Source of the DNA: Thereva unica
Taxonomy: Eukaryota > Arthropoda > Insecta > Diptera > Therevidae
DNA: 64,000 nt
Direction: 5' to 3'
Assembly: GCA_949987705.1 (NCBI GenBank)
Contig: OX465282.1
Span: forward strand, 4,576,501 to 4,640,500
Positions 53,601 to 64,000 of this stretch are shown here, piece after piece. The notes beneath the pieces are model-generated. The model did not search any database, was not told the origin of the DNA, and was given only the letters and a program-made list of their open reading frames with translations. Position numbers and translations under genes: made by a program. Each line of letters begins with the position of its first letter. The first letter of the stretch is position 1.

Positions 53601-53767
53601 GATAAACCCATAAGTCCCAATTTGAAATTTTTTAGTCCCAATTTGAAATTGTTTAGTCCCAATTTGAAATTGTTTATTCCCAATTTGAAATTGTTTAATC
53701 CCAATTTGAAATTGTTTAATCCCAATTTGAATTTGTTTAGTCCCAATTTGAAGTTGAAAAGGTATAG

Positions 53768-53935
53768 TAGTCTCGTGCAACACGAGGGAAATCGGAATTT
53801 TCTACTTGTAAAATTCGCTCTCTACACTTGTAAGTTGAGGGGCGGACTTGTAGTTTTGTGCAACAGAACTTGCCCACACTTGTAAAAAAATCGCTTGTAA
53901 TACAAGTACTTGTAGTTTCGTGCAACAGGCCCCTG
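53768..53935. repeat. Direct repeats of a CGTGCAACA motif
   Basis: Three units of TAGT(C/T)T(C/T)GTGCAACA near 53768, 53852 and 53912 alternate with CTTGTAA blocks. Probably a small MITE or tandem fragment between the fold-back element and a LINE. Confidence 0.5.
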
Positions 53936-53939
53936 GTAG

Positions 53940-54290
53940 AGTAAGGTTGTTTTCATGAGAGTGATTGGTGATAAATAAGAGGTGTCTAGCTCACTCTTGT
54001 ACATTGCGATGCAGCTAGACTTAGAGGCGTTTAGATCCAACGATAACGACAATAGATGTATTCGCTCAAGGTCAGCGTTGATGTTATAGACACAGTTTTC
54101 TACCAATTCAAAAAGACTATTTAAATAAATTTGAACATCATTCTCGAACATATGAAGTTTGCAATTCTTGACAGTATTACAGATATCATTAGTGTATATG
54201 CTGAAAAGTAATGGTCCTAGAATAGAGCCCTGCGGAACCCCACATGTAATTGGTGATGGATCAGAAATAGAATATTGAAATCATACATTT
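53940..54290 (-). pseudogene. LINE RT fragment
   Basis: The minus strand encodes ITCGVPQGSILGPLLFSIYT (motif B), HMFENDVQIYL where the usual YADD is FEND (catalytic Asp pair lost), VYNINADLERIHLLSLSLDL then NASKS. Jockey/I-like style. Short and inactive. Confidence 0.7.
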
Positions 54291-54592
54291 TAGGAACGGT
54301 TACTTGAGTAATTCCGAATTACATCTCGGCTGAGGGAGGAGCCCAGATAATATGATAGTTTAGTTTAAACAACATGTGTCACCATCTATTTGCGACAGTT
54401 TGAGCACTGGGTACGACGTAATAATTAAAGACTCAGAAAATTTTTTCGAATAGTGCAACAGTGCTCCATCTGTTATAGAATTTAACGGAACTGTAATTGA
54501 AGACCTAGAAAAGTTTTAAAAATTTCAAATGATGTTTTAAAGAATGTTCAGGCAAAAAATACTCTAGATATAGGAAAAAATATCTAGAATAG

Positions 54593-55308
54593 TGTTGGGT
54601 AGAACACGATTATGAAATGAGTTTGTAAGAGGTGCCTCTTTTTCCTTTTGAACCAGTACAATGTCTCACTTCGAATGAGGCAAGATGCCATTGTATTGCT
54701 AGCACGTCACGTAGTGATTGGCTCAAATGTTACGATGCGGGTAGATTTATTGCGTTTGCGAAAGAGGGGATACGATAAATGATGAATGGGAATAGTCAGT
54801 TTAAAATTTCTCACCTCGGCACAGTTCAAATTGGATATTTTACTGCCGCAAAAGAAGTAAGAAATATCTCTCCAAATATTTACAATCGGACGATACACGC
54901 TCATATCCCAGTAGTACATTATTTTTGAACCGGGGTATTTAAAAAATTGAGGCTTCAGTACAATTTACTATCATGTACGGGACAAATGAACTGCCTCTTG
55001 TAAGTCTGTCTCAGCTCTAATCTAGAAATTTGAGAAATAAATACAAGCGCAGCAACAGTAAGACAGTCAATTGTGATCAGAAAATCAATAATACTCTTCT
55101 AGGCGATAAAAGTGCTCCCAGTGTTATTAAGGGTTGAATTAAAAGGCGATAAATTCGAGTTATTAGCGAGAGATATTAAGTTGCAAGTGATAATTAGTGA
55201 ACTTTAGGAGTTGTGTTTTTAATCTAATAAAGAAGTTCTGTGTGAACATTTAAAAGCGTATTTCTTAATTAATCCTACGAACCAATTAAGCCTGAAAACG
55301 TAGCAACA
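54593..55308 (+). mobile_element. Possible solo LTR
   Basis: Starts TGTTGGGTAG and ends GTAGCAACA, so the ends form the short TGTTG/CAACA inverted repeat typical of gypsy LTRs. A TATTTAAA box lies at about 54937-54944, followed ~15 bp downstream by TTCAGTAC, and poly(A)-signal-like AATAAA at 55036 and 55225. The flanking 5 bases (AATAG, AATTT) do not match, so a duplication is not shown. Confidence 0.35.
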
Positions 55309-55364
55309 AATTTTAATAGGAGACTTTAGCGTCAAAGAGTTAAAACGTTAACGTCACCGCCTTT

Positions 55365-55515
55365 TTCTTGAAAGCTCTCGAGAAGTCTTATTTACCATAT
55401 CTTCTTCTGTCTTTCAAAACTTACTACTAGGCATTTAATCAAGACCTGAATGTCATGAAGGACTTTTAGTTCAAGGGATAATTGGTTGCAACGCCTATAA
55501 ATAAAAAAATTATAT
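55365..55515 (+). pseudogene. LINE 3' UTR fragment
   Basis: CTTTCAAAACTTACTACTAG and ATGTCATGAAGGACT resemble the 3' UTR of the LINE at 47500-47606. It ends in ATAAATAAAAAAATT. Confidence 0.45.
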
Positions 55516-55959
55516 GTGTCTTGTCCGCGGTAGAAAACAGTATAATGAAAAAAAAAAATAGAGCTATATACCTATAAAAATATTGTAATATTTCTTCTTG
55601 AGCTTTCTTGGATTCGTCAGGGATCAATTGGAATAATTTTTTTTTCTTTAATAACTGTAATTTCAAAATAAAACTTTTTGCACAAGCGTGCTCCTTCTCC
55701 CTCTTCCCAATCTTATCGGTGGTTCAATTAGAACAATCGTACTAAATTGGGATGTGACACGGCGTTATGTATTCAAGTAGATGCCTCTGAACATGTAACT
55801 TTTCGGTGAATTGGAATTTTAACTTTCTCTTTTCGGTTAGCCGTTACACTGCCCCCTTCTCTTCTTACTTAGTGTTCGTCTCCGTTCTTACCGATCGAAC
55901 TTTTAGGAAACGACAGATGACATCGTTTAACCTCGTGTAGAGACGCACAAATTTGAAAA

Positions 55960-57070
55960 CTTCGACATTTTCTACCGTTTTTACTGTTTCTATACTGGTT
56001 AGAGGGGGTTTAAGAAATCGACTACTATCAGAATGTGGCTTAGCAAAATTCGTGCGTCATATTGGCTCGCAATTTTGAACTTATAAGTTTTGATCATAAA
56101 TTCCTTGTTTTCAACCCTAAAAAATCCAGATTCCGATGTGCATTGTAATCGGAATACAATTGGAAAAATTTGTCCGCCATATCGGGGGGCAGCCATTTCG
56201 AATTTATAAGTTTTGATCACAAATTCGTTATTTGCAACCTCAAAAACTCCCAGATATCGATTTGCATTGTAATTGGAAAAATTCGTCCGCCATATTGAAT
56301 TTATAAGTTCTGATTATAAATTCGTCATTTGCTACCTTAAAAACCCCTATATACCAATTTTCATTGCAATCTAAATACAATTGACGGACCTTCTTGCAAA
56401 AATGGACCCACGGACCTTCTTGCAAAAATTTCGAAGGACTGCGATGACTGATCCGCTATAGGGTACACATAAACGCATACCTACACGCATAGGAACTTTC
56501 TTTTATTAATATAGATACAGAGTTTTTCTGCATAAAAATATGAAAACCTATTTTCATAGTTTCTACAGTTTTTACTGTTTCTATACTGGTTACGGGAAAT
56601 TTAAGAAATTTCTTCAGAAACCTTGAACAACCTTCATATAGCTGAACGGGAAATAACACTTATTTGGTTAAGTTGGCCCGCCTTGAAATTTAAAATTTTT
56701 GATCATAAATTCGTTATTTGCAAGCTTTAAAACCCCTAGATACCTACTTTCATTGGAGTTGGAACACAATTGACAAATTCGTCGGCCATATTGGTGCAGC
56801 CATTTTGAATTTATAAGTTCTGATAATATTTTCGTTACTTGCAATCTTAAAAAACCAACGATACCGATTTTCATTGCAATCTGAACACAATTAGCAAATT
56901 TATCGGCCATATTGGCGCGGCCATTTTGAATTTATAAGTGGTAATCCCAAATTCGTTATCTGCTACCTCAGAAGCATGGAAATCGGAACAGCGTATTCGG
57001 AAAACGAATCCCCCGTTTTATTTTAGCCGCCATTTTGTGTTAGCCGCCATTTTGAATTTGGACTCACTAG
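55960..57070. repeat. Degenerate ~121-bp tandem repeat
   Basis: At least six units, each with GAATTTATAAGTT(T/C)TGAT, AAATTCGTTATTTGC, and GCCATATTGG blocks, starting near 56072, 56196, 56293, 56685, 56805 and 56926. The 56390-56680 gap holds a second copy of TTTACTGTTTCTATACTGGT (also at 55979) and a doubled CGGACCTTCTTGCAAAAAT. Unit identity is moderate, so it is old. Confidence 0.72.
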
Positions 57071-57649
57071 AATATTTATACCAATTTTGAAAAAAAAAAA
57101 AACTGACAAAAAAAATTTACCATACAACCTATTCCACCCCTTTTCCACCCTTAAGGGGTAAGTAGAGCAAAGCTGATAGCATTATAAACACTTTCCATAG
57201 TATCAACCACATATGGTACAATTTTTGTGGCGATCGGTTGAAAGGTGTTGGTGTCCATACCCAACGGGAAATGGAGTGCTCCAATAGCCATAATGGAGCA
57301 TTCCTTAAAAAGTTTGCAGCGCTCCCGTTCCCATACCAGTTCCATATACTTTTTAACATTGCATGTCCTTGCAGGGGAGCATACGTTTTTATGCTCCTCA
57401 AAAGCGTTCTAGAAGCATTATAAAAAAACTTTTTAAAAAGGAAATATTCATGGGCGCCTGTGGATATGTGATCCACCATCGAAAAGCTTTTATTTTGCCA
57501 TTGCCTCTTGATTTTCAAGAGCGAGCGTGTCTAACTAAAGCAGTCCCCCAACTAAATTCTAACCACTTCCAAAGCTGCTTGTCCTTCGTATCGAATGAAA
57601 GCCGGGCTATTAAATATGCTAATGCCACATCTTATGGTCAGGAAGACAA
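57071..57649. other. Satellite-like flank
   Basis: Contains diverged GGAGCATA...TATGCTCC hairpins (57374-57396) and TGGAGCATTCC, echoing the palindrome of the satellite that follows. No gene. Confidence 0.4.
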
Positions 57650-58640
57650 TTGCCCGTTTTCTTTTTTTCTATAATATTTATGAAAACTCCAGTAATGCTC
57701 CCTCGGGAGCATATTTAACAGTGCTCAAAATAAGCTCCCCTGAGCAGCGCTCCCAATTTTTCCCACTGGGAGCTTTATGTCACGAAGATAATCGCCCATT
57801 TTTTTTTCGTTCTATAAAATATATGAAAGCTCCAGTAATGCTCCCTCGGGAGCATATTTAACAGTGCTCAAAATAAGCTCCCCTGTGCATCGCTTCCAAT
57901 TTTTCCCACTGGGAGCTTAATGTCACGAAGATAATCGCCCATTTTTTTTTCTTATTCGTTCTATAAAATATATGAAAGCTCCAGTAATGCTCCCTCGGGA
58001 GAATATTTAACAGTGCTCCAAATAAGCTCCTCGGTGCATCGCTCCAAATTTTTCCCACTGGGAGCTTTATGTCACGAATATAATCGCCCATTTTTTTTTC
58101 GTTCTATAAAATATATGAAAGCTCCAGTAATGCTCCCTCGGGAGAATATTTAACAGTGCTCCAAATAAGCTCCTCGGTGCATCGCTCCAAATTTTTCCCA
58201 ATGGGAGCTTTATGTCACGAATATAATCGCCCATTTTTTTCGTTCTATAAAATATATGAAAGCTCCAGTAATGCTCCCTCGGGAGAATATTTAACAGTGC
58301 TCCAAATAAGCTCCTCGGTGCATCGCTCCAAATTTTTCCCACTGGGAGCTTTATGTCACGAATATAATCGCCCATTTTTTTTTTCGTTCTATAAAATATA
58401 TGAAAGCTCCAGTAATGCTCCCTCGGGAGAATATTTAACAGTGCTCCAAATAAGCTCCTCGGTGCATCGCTCCAAATTTTTCCCACTGGGAGCTTTATGT
58501 CACGAATATAATCGCCCATTTTTTTCGTTCTATAAAATATATGAAAGTTCCAGTGATGCTCCCTCGGGAGCATATTTAACAGTTCTCCAAATAAGCTCCC
58601 TTGAGCAGCGCTACCAATTTTTCCCACTGGGTAAGGAACA
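57650..58640 (+). repeat. Satellite array, 141-148-bp units
   Basis: About seven units; the recurring GTTCTATAAAATATATGAAA starts at 57809, 57957, 58101, 58242, 58386 and 58527. Each unit has the palindrome GCTCCCTCGGGAGC or its variant, plus CCCACTGGGAGC. Length differences come mainly from a poly(T) run. The four central units are almost identical and carry GGGAGAAT, while units 1, 2 and the last carry GGGAGCAT. The repetitive ORFs on both strands are an artefact of the array. Confidence 0.92.
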
Positions 58641-59806
58641 AAACAAACACACAAACATTGACTTTTATATATCACATATGTATAATAAATCCGTGGCATG
58701 GACCTTGTGCTTGTTAAAATAAACCACATAAATATTTGTGTGAATCCTTGTTGGAATCAAATTTTAAATTAATTATTTTTAACTCGATTTTTCTCTCCAC
58801 TAAAAAAAGTTCAAAACTTTAAAACTTCACAGAATGCGATTTCAATCCATGAATGAAAGAGAGACGAGGATCGAGAGGCAACATCAGTTGGATTTGGCAT
58901 CTTAAATGTTGAAGTATATCCAGAAGGTATTCTTACGAAAACTTTGAGACGTGACTAGAAAAATTCATTTCAGTTCTCAATACCCTAATGAATAGGGGTA
59001 GCAGCGCGGCGGTTTAAATTAGGAGCATTTCTACTGAAAACGAAAGATTAATGAATTGGAATTCAATTTGGCATCTTTTATCCGCATTCAAGTATAAACC
59101 CCCCCCCTAATATAATTTGGTTGGTATTAAAGACGTTCCTCAAAAAATATATTTTAATCTGCAACATCTCTCGTTTATCCTGGATAAAGTTACAATATGC
59201 ATTTCTATTTATCTTCCGTCATCTAAATAAATCACCCGCCCCCCGAAAAGAAGAGAGCACCACAAAATATCCTTTAAGAGTCCTTGATGATCATTTAACA
59301 TTTTCCTTCTACTTGAAATTAGCCCACTTCAAATGGAATCCAGCCTTAATGCCAGCACTTTGTTGGCTCATCCATACCTTGATCTTCTATTGTTTCTGAA
59401 GGATAGAATTAAAGCCAACGAAAGTGATGGAATAGAATTTCACGAGCACAAAGTAATACAAGCTGAGGGAGGAAACAGGAAATGACAGCGGAAGCTTATC
59501 TTCGTTACTTACACAGGACAAAACGAATGCCGGGATGTTGTGTCAATGGCAAATGATTGCGAAGCGCTCCAGTTGAGGAAATCCTATAAGTGGAGCACCA
59601 TCATTATTTTTCGTTGATGGCAAAATAGGGCCGGGCACAATTGATTTTTGATGAACAAGTTTGTGCGATTTTTTTTTTAAACAATTGTATATAATTGAGG
59701 AAATAGGGAAGAAACTGTTTAGGATGAAGTGTTGTGGAAATTTAGTAAGCGATTTTAAGCGGCGCGTTTTTTTTCACAATGTATCCTTTAAGAAAAGTGC
59801 AAGGTC
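58641..59806. other. No recognisable gene
   Basis: AT-rich spacer with a C10 tract near 59100. Short ORFs without motifs. Confidence 0.4.
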
Positions 59807-59824
59807 CAGCGCTGACCCTAGGGT

Positions 59825-60513
59825 CAGGGCCGGCTTTAGGTATTTTGGCGCCCCGTGCGAGATATTTTTATGCGCCTTGAACTTTTTAAAGACATTTCTT
59901 TTAGGTAGGATGCCAATGTTATTATATGCACAAATCATACAATAACCCGAATAGTAATAAAAGATGGCCTTACAACGGGCGAACATCGTCCACTTGGGAG
60001 TACATAAGGGCTCACGACACGGTCACACTTGGCCAAACGATTTAAATGTCCGCAAGGCCGGTGCTTGAGCTTTATGCGCCGGTGCAATATGCCAGTATGC
60101 TCCTCATTTTTGATCGCGATGAAGGACAGATTGCGTCTCAGTTGGATTGCGCCCGGTGCAAGTGCACCATTTTCTAATATGAAAACACCGCCCCTGTTTA
60201 AGTGCAATGACCTTCTTATCGCATTGGAGAAAGCCGCGATTTCCATAGCAGGTTTCAATCCTTCTTCTGACCTGATCCTATCAACCCAATCTAGGTCCAA
60301 TCTCATTTTCATTTAATTTCGAATAATCGCAATGCCTACGCGAAAAGAAGCTTCCTGGAGAGTGAACTTCCATCAAGATTTTACTAGTTTCCTACAGCTT
60401 CTCTGTCATCCTTCTCACTGTTTCATAAACGGTGAGACTTTCCGATATTGCGCCTCTGTCCAATTGCGCCCGGTACAAGTGCACCATTTGCACCTATGAA
60501 AGCGCCGCCCCTG
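59825..60513. mobile_element. hAT-like element, family B, inserted in A3 (B3, with nested B4)
   Basis: Starts CAGGGCCGGCTTTAGG (59825) and ends AGCGCCGCCCCTG (60513). Flanks CCTAGGGT and CCAAGGAT are the duplicated A end, 6 of 8 still equal. A second short B unit at about 60053-60196 (AAGGCCGGTGCTTG ... ACACCGCCCCTG), with TTTAAATG/TTTAAGTG flanks, lies inside it. Confidence 0.72.
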
Positions 60514-61689
60514 CCAAGGATAGAGCGAGTGGAGCAGTCGCTCTAGGCGCCAGGTGGTAAGGGGCGCCAAAATGAATGGTAAAAATAATTTCGAACGGAA
60601 AATACAATTTTTATGACGCCTTTGGAGAAGGAGCACACTACTAACGAGGGACTCCTGATATCAGGCTGGGTTTAAATGAACTCAACTCGTGGGATCAATA
60701 CCTTCAAAGGGATGATGGAGCACCTCTTAACACACCAAACCCTTGTGGAGCTTCCATAGACCCCAACAGAACGACCTACAAGGCCAGTGAACGCATACAG
60801 CAGGGTGCCGAATGTGGCCCCATTAAAGTCTAAGCCTGCAAACGGCTGTGGAGTATGCTAAGATCACCCCTTCTTTGTAAGAAGATCTCCTTAGAGGCCA
60901 TCCTGAGAAAGTGCGGAAACCTTCTGCTCCATCCGAGAGGTGACCCAATAAAGAGGCCGCTTTGAAGAGCTCAGAACAGTCCAGGTTTCTACTGGATACG
61001 GCGCGCCTTGGAAGGACCAAGCCTCGTGGTTTTAAACGAGGACAAGTTGTGGTTGGGCGCTTCCTGGCGGCTGCAGAAGACTCCACAGACATTATCCTGA
61101 AAAGGATAGGGGTCCAAAACACGACCCTAAGGGTGTAGGAATGGGAAGTACTTCACAAAGTGCACCGCCCACCATTCACAGAGATGACGACCCTGTGGTC
61201 CAAAAGTCTATTGATGAGCTGAGACGACGGGTGGCCAAATTGGTTAAAAAATTGATTAGGCACAGCTTAGGGTCACGACGGCAGAAAAGACTATGATCAC
61301 AGCTGCCTCCAGCCAAACTTTAAATGTCCCCTCAGCGACCGCCAGCACCTGGCGAGCAACCGCGACCAATTTCACTCCGAACACCAAGGAAGCAGAAACC
61401 CCGATGTTATCAACTGCAGGAGTCTGCTCCAAAAATGGGCGAAGTAAGTTGTTCGGATGTCAAGATGGTGACTGCAGAATATTGTAGGCTGGTGCGGTGG
61501 TAGTCTCTTTTAACGAAAAAGTAATTCTCTCCACCATCCCAATATCACTGGCGACTGTGACAAGCTCTAAAGCCCCACCATATGACAGAAACAACCACAT
61601 AGCCTCCAGAGAGGTTGGCGCTGCTGGCGAAAAGCCGGAGAAGCAACTCTAGGAAGAGGCTACCGCTACAGGTAGGACTGTGACCCTTA

Positions 61690-63126
61690 TGCCTAATCTC
61701 CAATGGCAAAACCAACCACGAACCAACCAACCAAAGTGCTGCTTCCTATTTCCTCTCATTGTAAATTGAATTATCTGTCTCGCTCGTGTTTTGGTCGACA
61801 TGGGTTAACTTTCCGTATGTGTTAGTTAAACCATTTGAGTTGCCAGATGAAATTCAGCAACAATTTAGTACAAAAAATTTCAAAAATCAAGTCAAAAATG
61901 ACAAATGACAAATAAATATGACAAATAAAATCGTGAAAATGTCAATTAATTGGAACTGACATTTCACATAAATGACGTTAATTGCATTTGCAATATCCCG
62001 CCAAAAAATTTGTCAACAGAAAAGTCTAATCTAGTAACTCAAACTCAAAAGTTATTTATTCATTTAAAACATAAAAGGTACAAGGTTCAGTACATGTTAA
62101 GTTGATACTCGCCATGAGGCAGACCGTATAATGTGATAAGAAAATACTTAAGTACTAAGTTTATATAAAGATATAAAATATGCGCATGAATGCAACATAT
62201 TACTGTGATAGTAAATGTTGAGCCAGGTGAATAGGCTGACTACAAGTATGATAGTATTGATCATACTCTTAAAACTAACTTAAAACTAAACATATACAAA
62301 CAAAACAACTTAAAGCTAAAAATATTGTTCACTGTCATACTCTGATTATATATTCTCATACTGCATGTATTGTATTTTATATACTTGTAAATGTAAATAT
62401 AAATAGTTATATATATAATGTAAAGAAACTTATGCTAAAGATAATGATAATAGTATTAGTGAAATCCCGTTGCTCTCAGATTCTCCCTGGTAACTCTCTG
62501 GTAATTCTCAACCCCGACAATCCATCTCCTCCGTGAAATGCCTTTGTTCTGGAAAACCGCCATCTTGAAGACGCCATCCAAAATCATGATAAGACATGAA
62601 TCTTCGAATTTTTATTAGAAAAATCCGATATACGGAACATTGTAAATTATTTTATTTTATTCTATTCGCACAGCAATGCGGTAGCGAACATTGAACATGA
62701 TATAGTTAATTACTAACTGATATACGTATAGGTAAGTCAGTTAAGAAAGTCTTGTTACAGAAATTAAGAAATGGCCTCCCAACATTTCTTAAAACTGTTA
62801 TATATTTAATTATAAATATGTTAAGTCCGTTTATTTAGAAATACTAATCACTGACACTTAAATACAATATTCAATTGAATATTAAAATACTAAGTACACT
62901 TGGCTATCAGACGCCATTTTGTTTAGGCGGCACCGCCGCAGCGGACACGTCCGACCAGGTCCGTGTCTCCAACCGACTCCAATCTAGTAATAATAATAAC
63001 AAAACAGGCATTTCTGACAATTCACATCTACAGTGATAGAAATGTGTGTGAACACATTTTGTAAGCTAATTCAGCCAACTGGTACGTGGTTGGTTCGTGG
63101 TTGGTTTTCTCATTGGAGATTAGGCA
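61690..63126. mobile_element. PIF/Harbinger-like element in A3
   Basis: 1437 bp with ~40-bp inverted ends beginning TGCCTAATCTCCAATG and containing AAAACCAACCACGAACCAAC, flanked by TTA (61687-61689, 63127-63129). A2 at about 50700-50715 shows the uninterrupted A sequence. Interior AT-rich, no transposase. The bigger of two TTA-target elements in this window; its ends differ from the 6415 element. Confidence 0.85.
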
Positions 63127-63351
63127 TTAAAAACCAAATAATCCTTAGGGGCAACTCGCAGCCCAAAAAAGCCCACCAAAGGGGTGGGACATAATATGAA
63201 TGCTCAACCTGTAGCTTGTCCATATAAATATGAGAGGCCAAAATTCCAAGGTTTATCTAGAAGAACAATCGGAAATACAATTTATGTGATGTAACCAAAT
63301 GGCGCCGAAAGACAATCTCGCTCGACCCTAAACAAGGGCTAGGGACAGCGC

Positions 63352-63759
63352 TATCTGCGTCTCTCAGGAAACAGAAATTTTTAAACTATTTTAATAAATA
63401 TGAGGCAGCTTGAAGCCTCGGCAGCATAGAAGTTTATGCGACTTCACCTTTCCTGCTCTCCACCTAGATAATATTCCTTCTTTCTTTTGTACACTAGGCC
63501 ATAAATATAGAAGGTGGTAAACTGTAAAACCCATTACCGATATGCACCACACATAGTTTGCCAAAGTCTAACTTATACCCCTATTCTAAAAATAGTCACA
63601 AGTCACAAAACAATCACAAGTGAATGCTGACTTTCAACTTGTGACAATTTGATATTCTAGTTTTGCAGTCACAATTTTGATAACCAGGAAACGATTGTCT
63701 AAATTGTGACTGTATAAAGAGCAGATTACAAATGTATAAAGAGCCGGTTTCTATGTAGT
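63352..63759. other. No recognisable gene
   Basis: Contains several CACAAGT/ACTTGTGA motifs at 63595-63650 in both orientations, perhaps a small palindromic repeat. No coding signal. Confidence 0.35.
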
Positions 63760-64000
63760 ATATTTTTCATCACATCTCACAGAATCGATAGCAGACAGCG
63801 TCGATGAGAAGAGCTCAGACTCAATACTCATTATGTGACGATACAATTTGATGACATCAGCGTAAACCAATATTATACAGTGTCTTAGCAAGGGAACAAT
63901 GTCAGCAATTGATAAGATAAACAGAAGAGGGCCAAGATGACTACCTTGAGGGACACCGGATGTCGCTTCAATGGTTACTGATTTGTAACCAAGAAAAAGA
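63760..64000 (-). pseudogene. LINE RT fragment, continues beyond the window
   Basis: The minus strand from 64000 encodes FLGYKSVTIEATSGVPQGSH then LGPLLFILSIADIV (motif B) and LVYADVIKLYRHI (motif C with YADD changed to YADV). Jockey/R1-style RT. More of the element should lie to the right of the window. Confidence 0.75.

Larger units (their letters stand above)
52658..53767. mobile_element. Fold-back element with 21-bp tandem-repeat arms (copy 2)
   Basis: Ends CTATACCTTTTCAACTTC inverted, as in copy 1. Left arm of about eight 21-bp units (52673-52846), right arm of about seven (53607-53755). The centre is homologous to copy 1, but a 226-bp hAT-like MITE has inserted at 53162. ORFs reading NFKLGLNNFKLG across the arms are repeat artefacts. 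Confidence 0.82.
59807..63351 (+). mobile_element. hAT-like element, family A (copy A3), split by two insertions
   Basis: The left end CAGCGCTGACCCTAGGGT (59807) is broken by element B3; family A sequence resumes at 60514-60535 and runs to 61686. After the Harbinger-like insertion it continues 63130-63351, ending GGGCTAGGGACAGCGCT. 60990-61200 keeps the coding remnant seen in A2 (here AAAEDSTDIILKRIGV and EWEVLHK). Flanking 8-mers do not match, as expected for an old insertion. Confidence 0.78.

Noticed and set aside
58067..58729. 220-codon minus-strand protein with a repeated MGDYIRDIKLPVGK motif
   Set aside because: It is the satellite read through; the periodic peptide follows the 141-148-bp unit and both strands are open.

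Overview
The window reads as a transposon-rich stretch of a eukaryotic, most likely arthropod (probably insect) genome. There is no dense operon-like coding, no long open host gene and no functional tRNA, rRNA or CRISPR. Instead there are many overlapping, broken mobile elements: LINE fragments of several clades, tRNA-derived SINEs, hAT-like, PIF/Harbinger-like, Transib, P-element-like and mariner/IS630-like DNA transposons, one Ty3/gypsy integrase remnant, MITEs and tandem satellites. Putative introns of 53-57 bp with consensus GTAAGT...TTTCAG borders also fit an insect. I cannot name the species.

Layout: 0.4-2.3 kb holds two hAT-like elements of one family (called B here). 2.3-7.5 kb is a second hAT-like family (A) split by a nearly complete Transib transposon (3.08-5.96 kb) and by a Harbinger-like MITE (6.4-7.0 kb). 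8.9-13.1 kb is a large inverted-repeat structure: two ~540-bp arms, each with ~140-bp subrepeats, flank an uncharacterised transposon-associated protein (HAFTGCD motif) that is itself broken by a fold-back element and lies beside a SINE. 13-20 kb has MITEs, a gypsy integrase remnant and a LINE with RNase H. 20-24.3 kb has another LINE, an endonuclease remnant and a THAP-domain P-element-like transposase. 25-29 kb has an intact-bordered B element, a LINE endonuclease fragment and a candidate small spliced gene of 79 residues. 29.9-36.8 kb is four LINE remnants, three long ones and one short tail. 40.7-44.8 kb is a Russian-doll nest: a SINE split by a Harbinger-like element, which contains a probable hAT-like element, which contains a palindromic TTAA element. 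45.6-47.6 kb is a LINE split by a SINE. 49.4-50.9 kb is the best-bordered A element. 52.7-53.8 kb is a second fold-back element carrying its own hAT MITE. 55.9-58.6 kb holds two tandem-repeat arrays, the second a 141-148-bp satellite. 59.8-63.35 kb is a third A element split by B and by a Harbinger-like element, and the window ends inside a LINE.

Most genes here do not cooperate. The useful logic is insertion order: target-site duplications and empty-site comparisons between copies let the nesting be read directly. Coding evidence rests on translated motifs recognised from memory of the families. No database search was run, so clade names are approximate.
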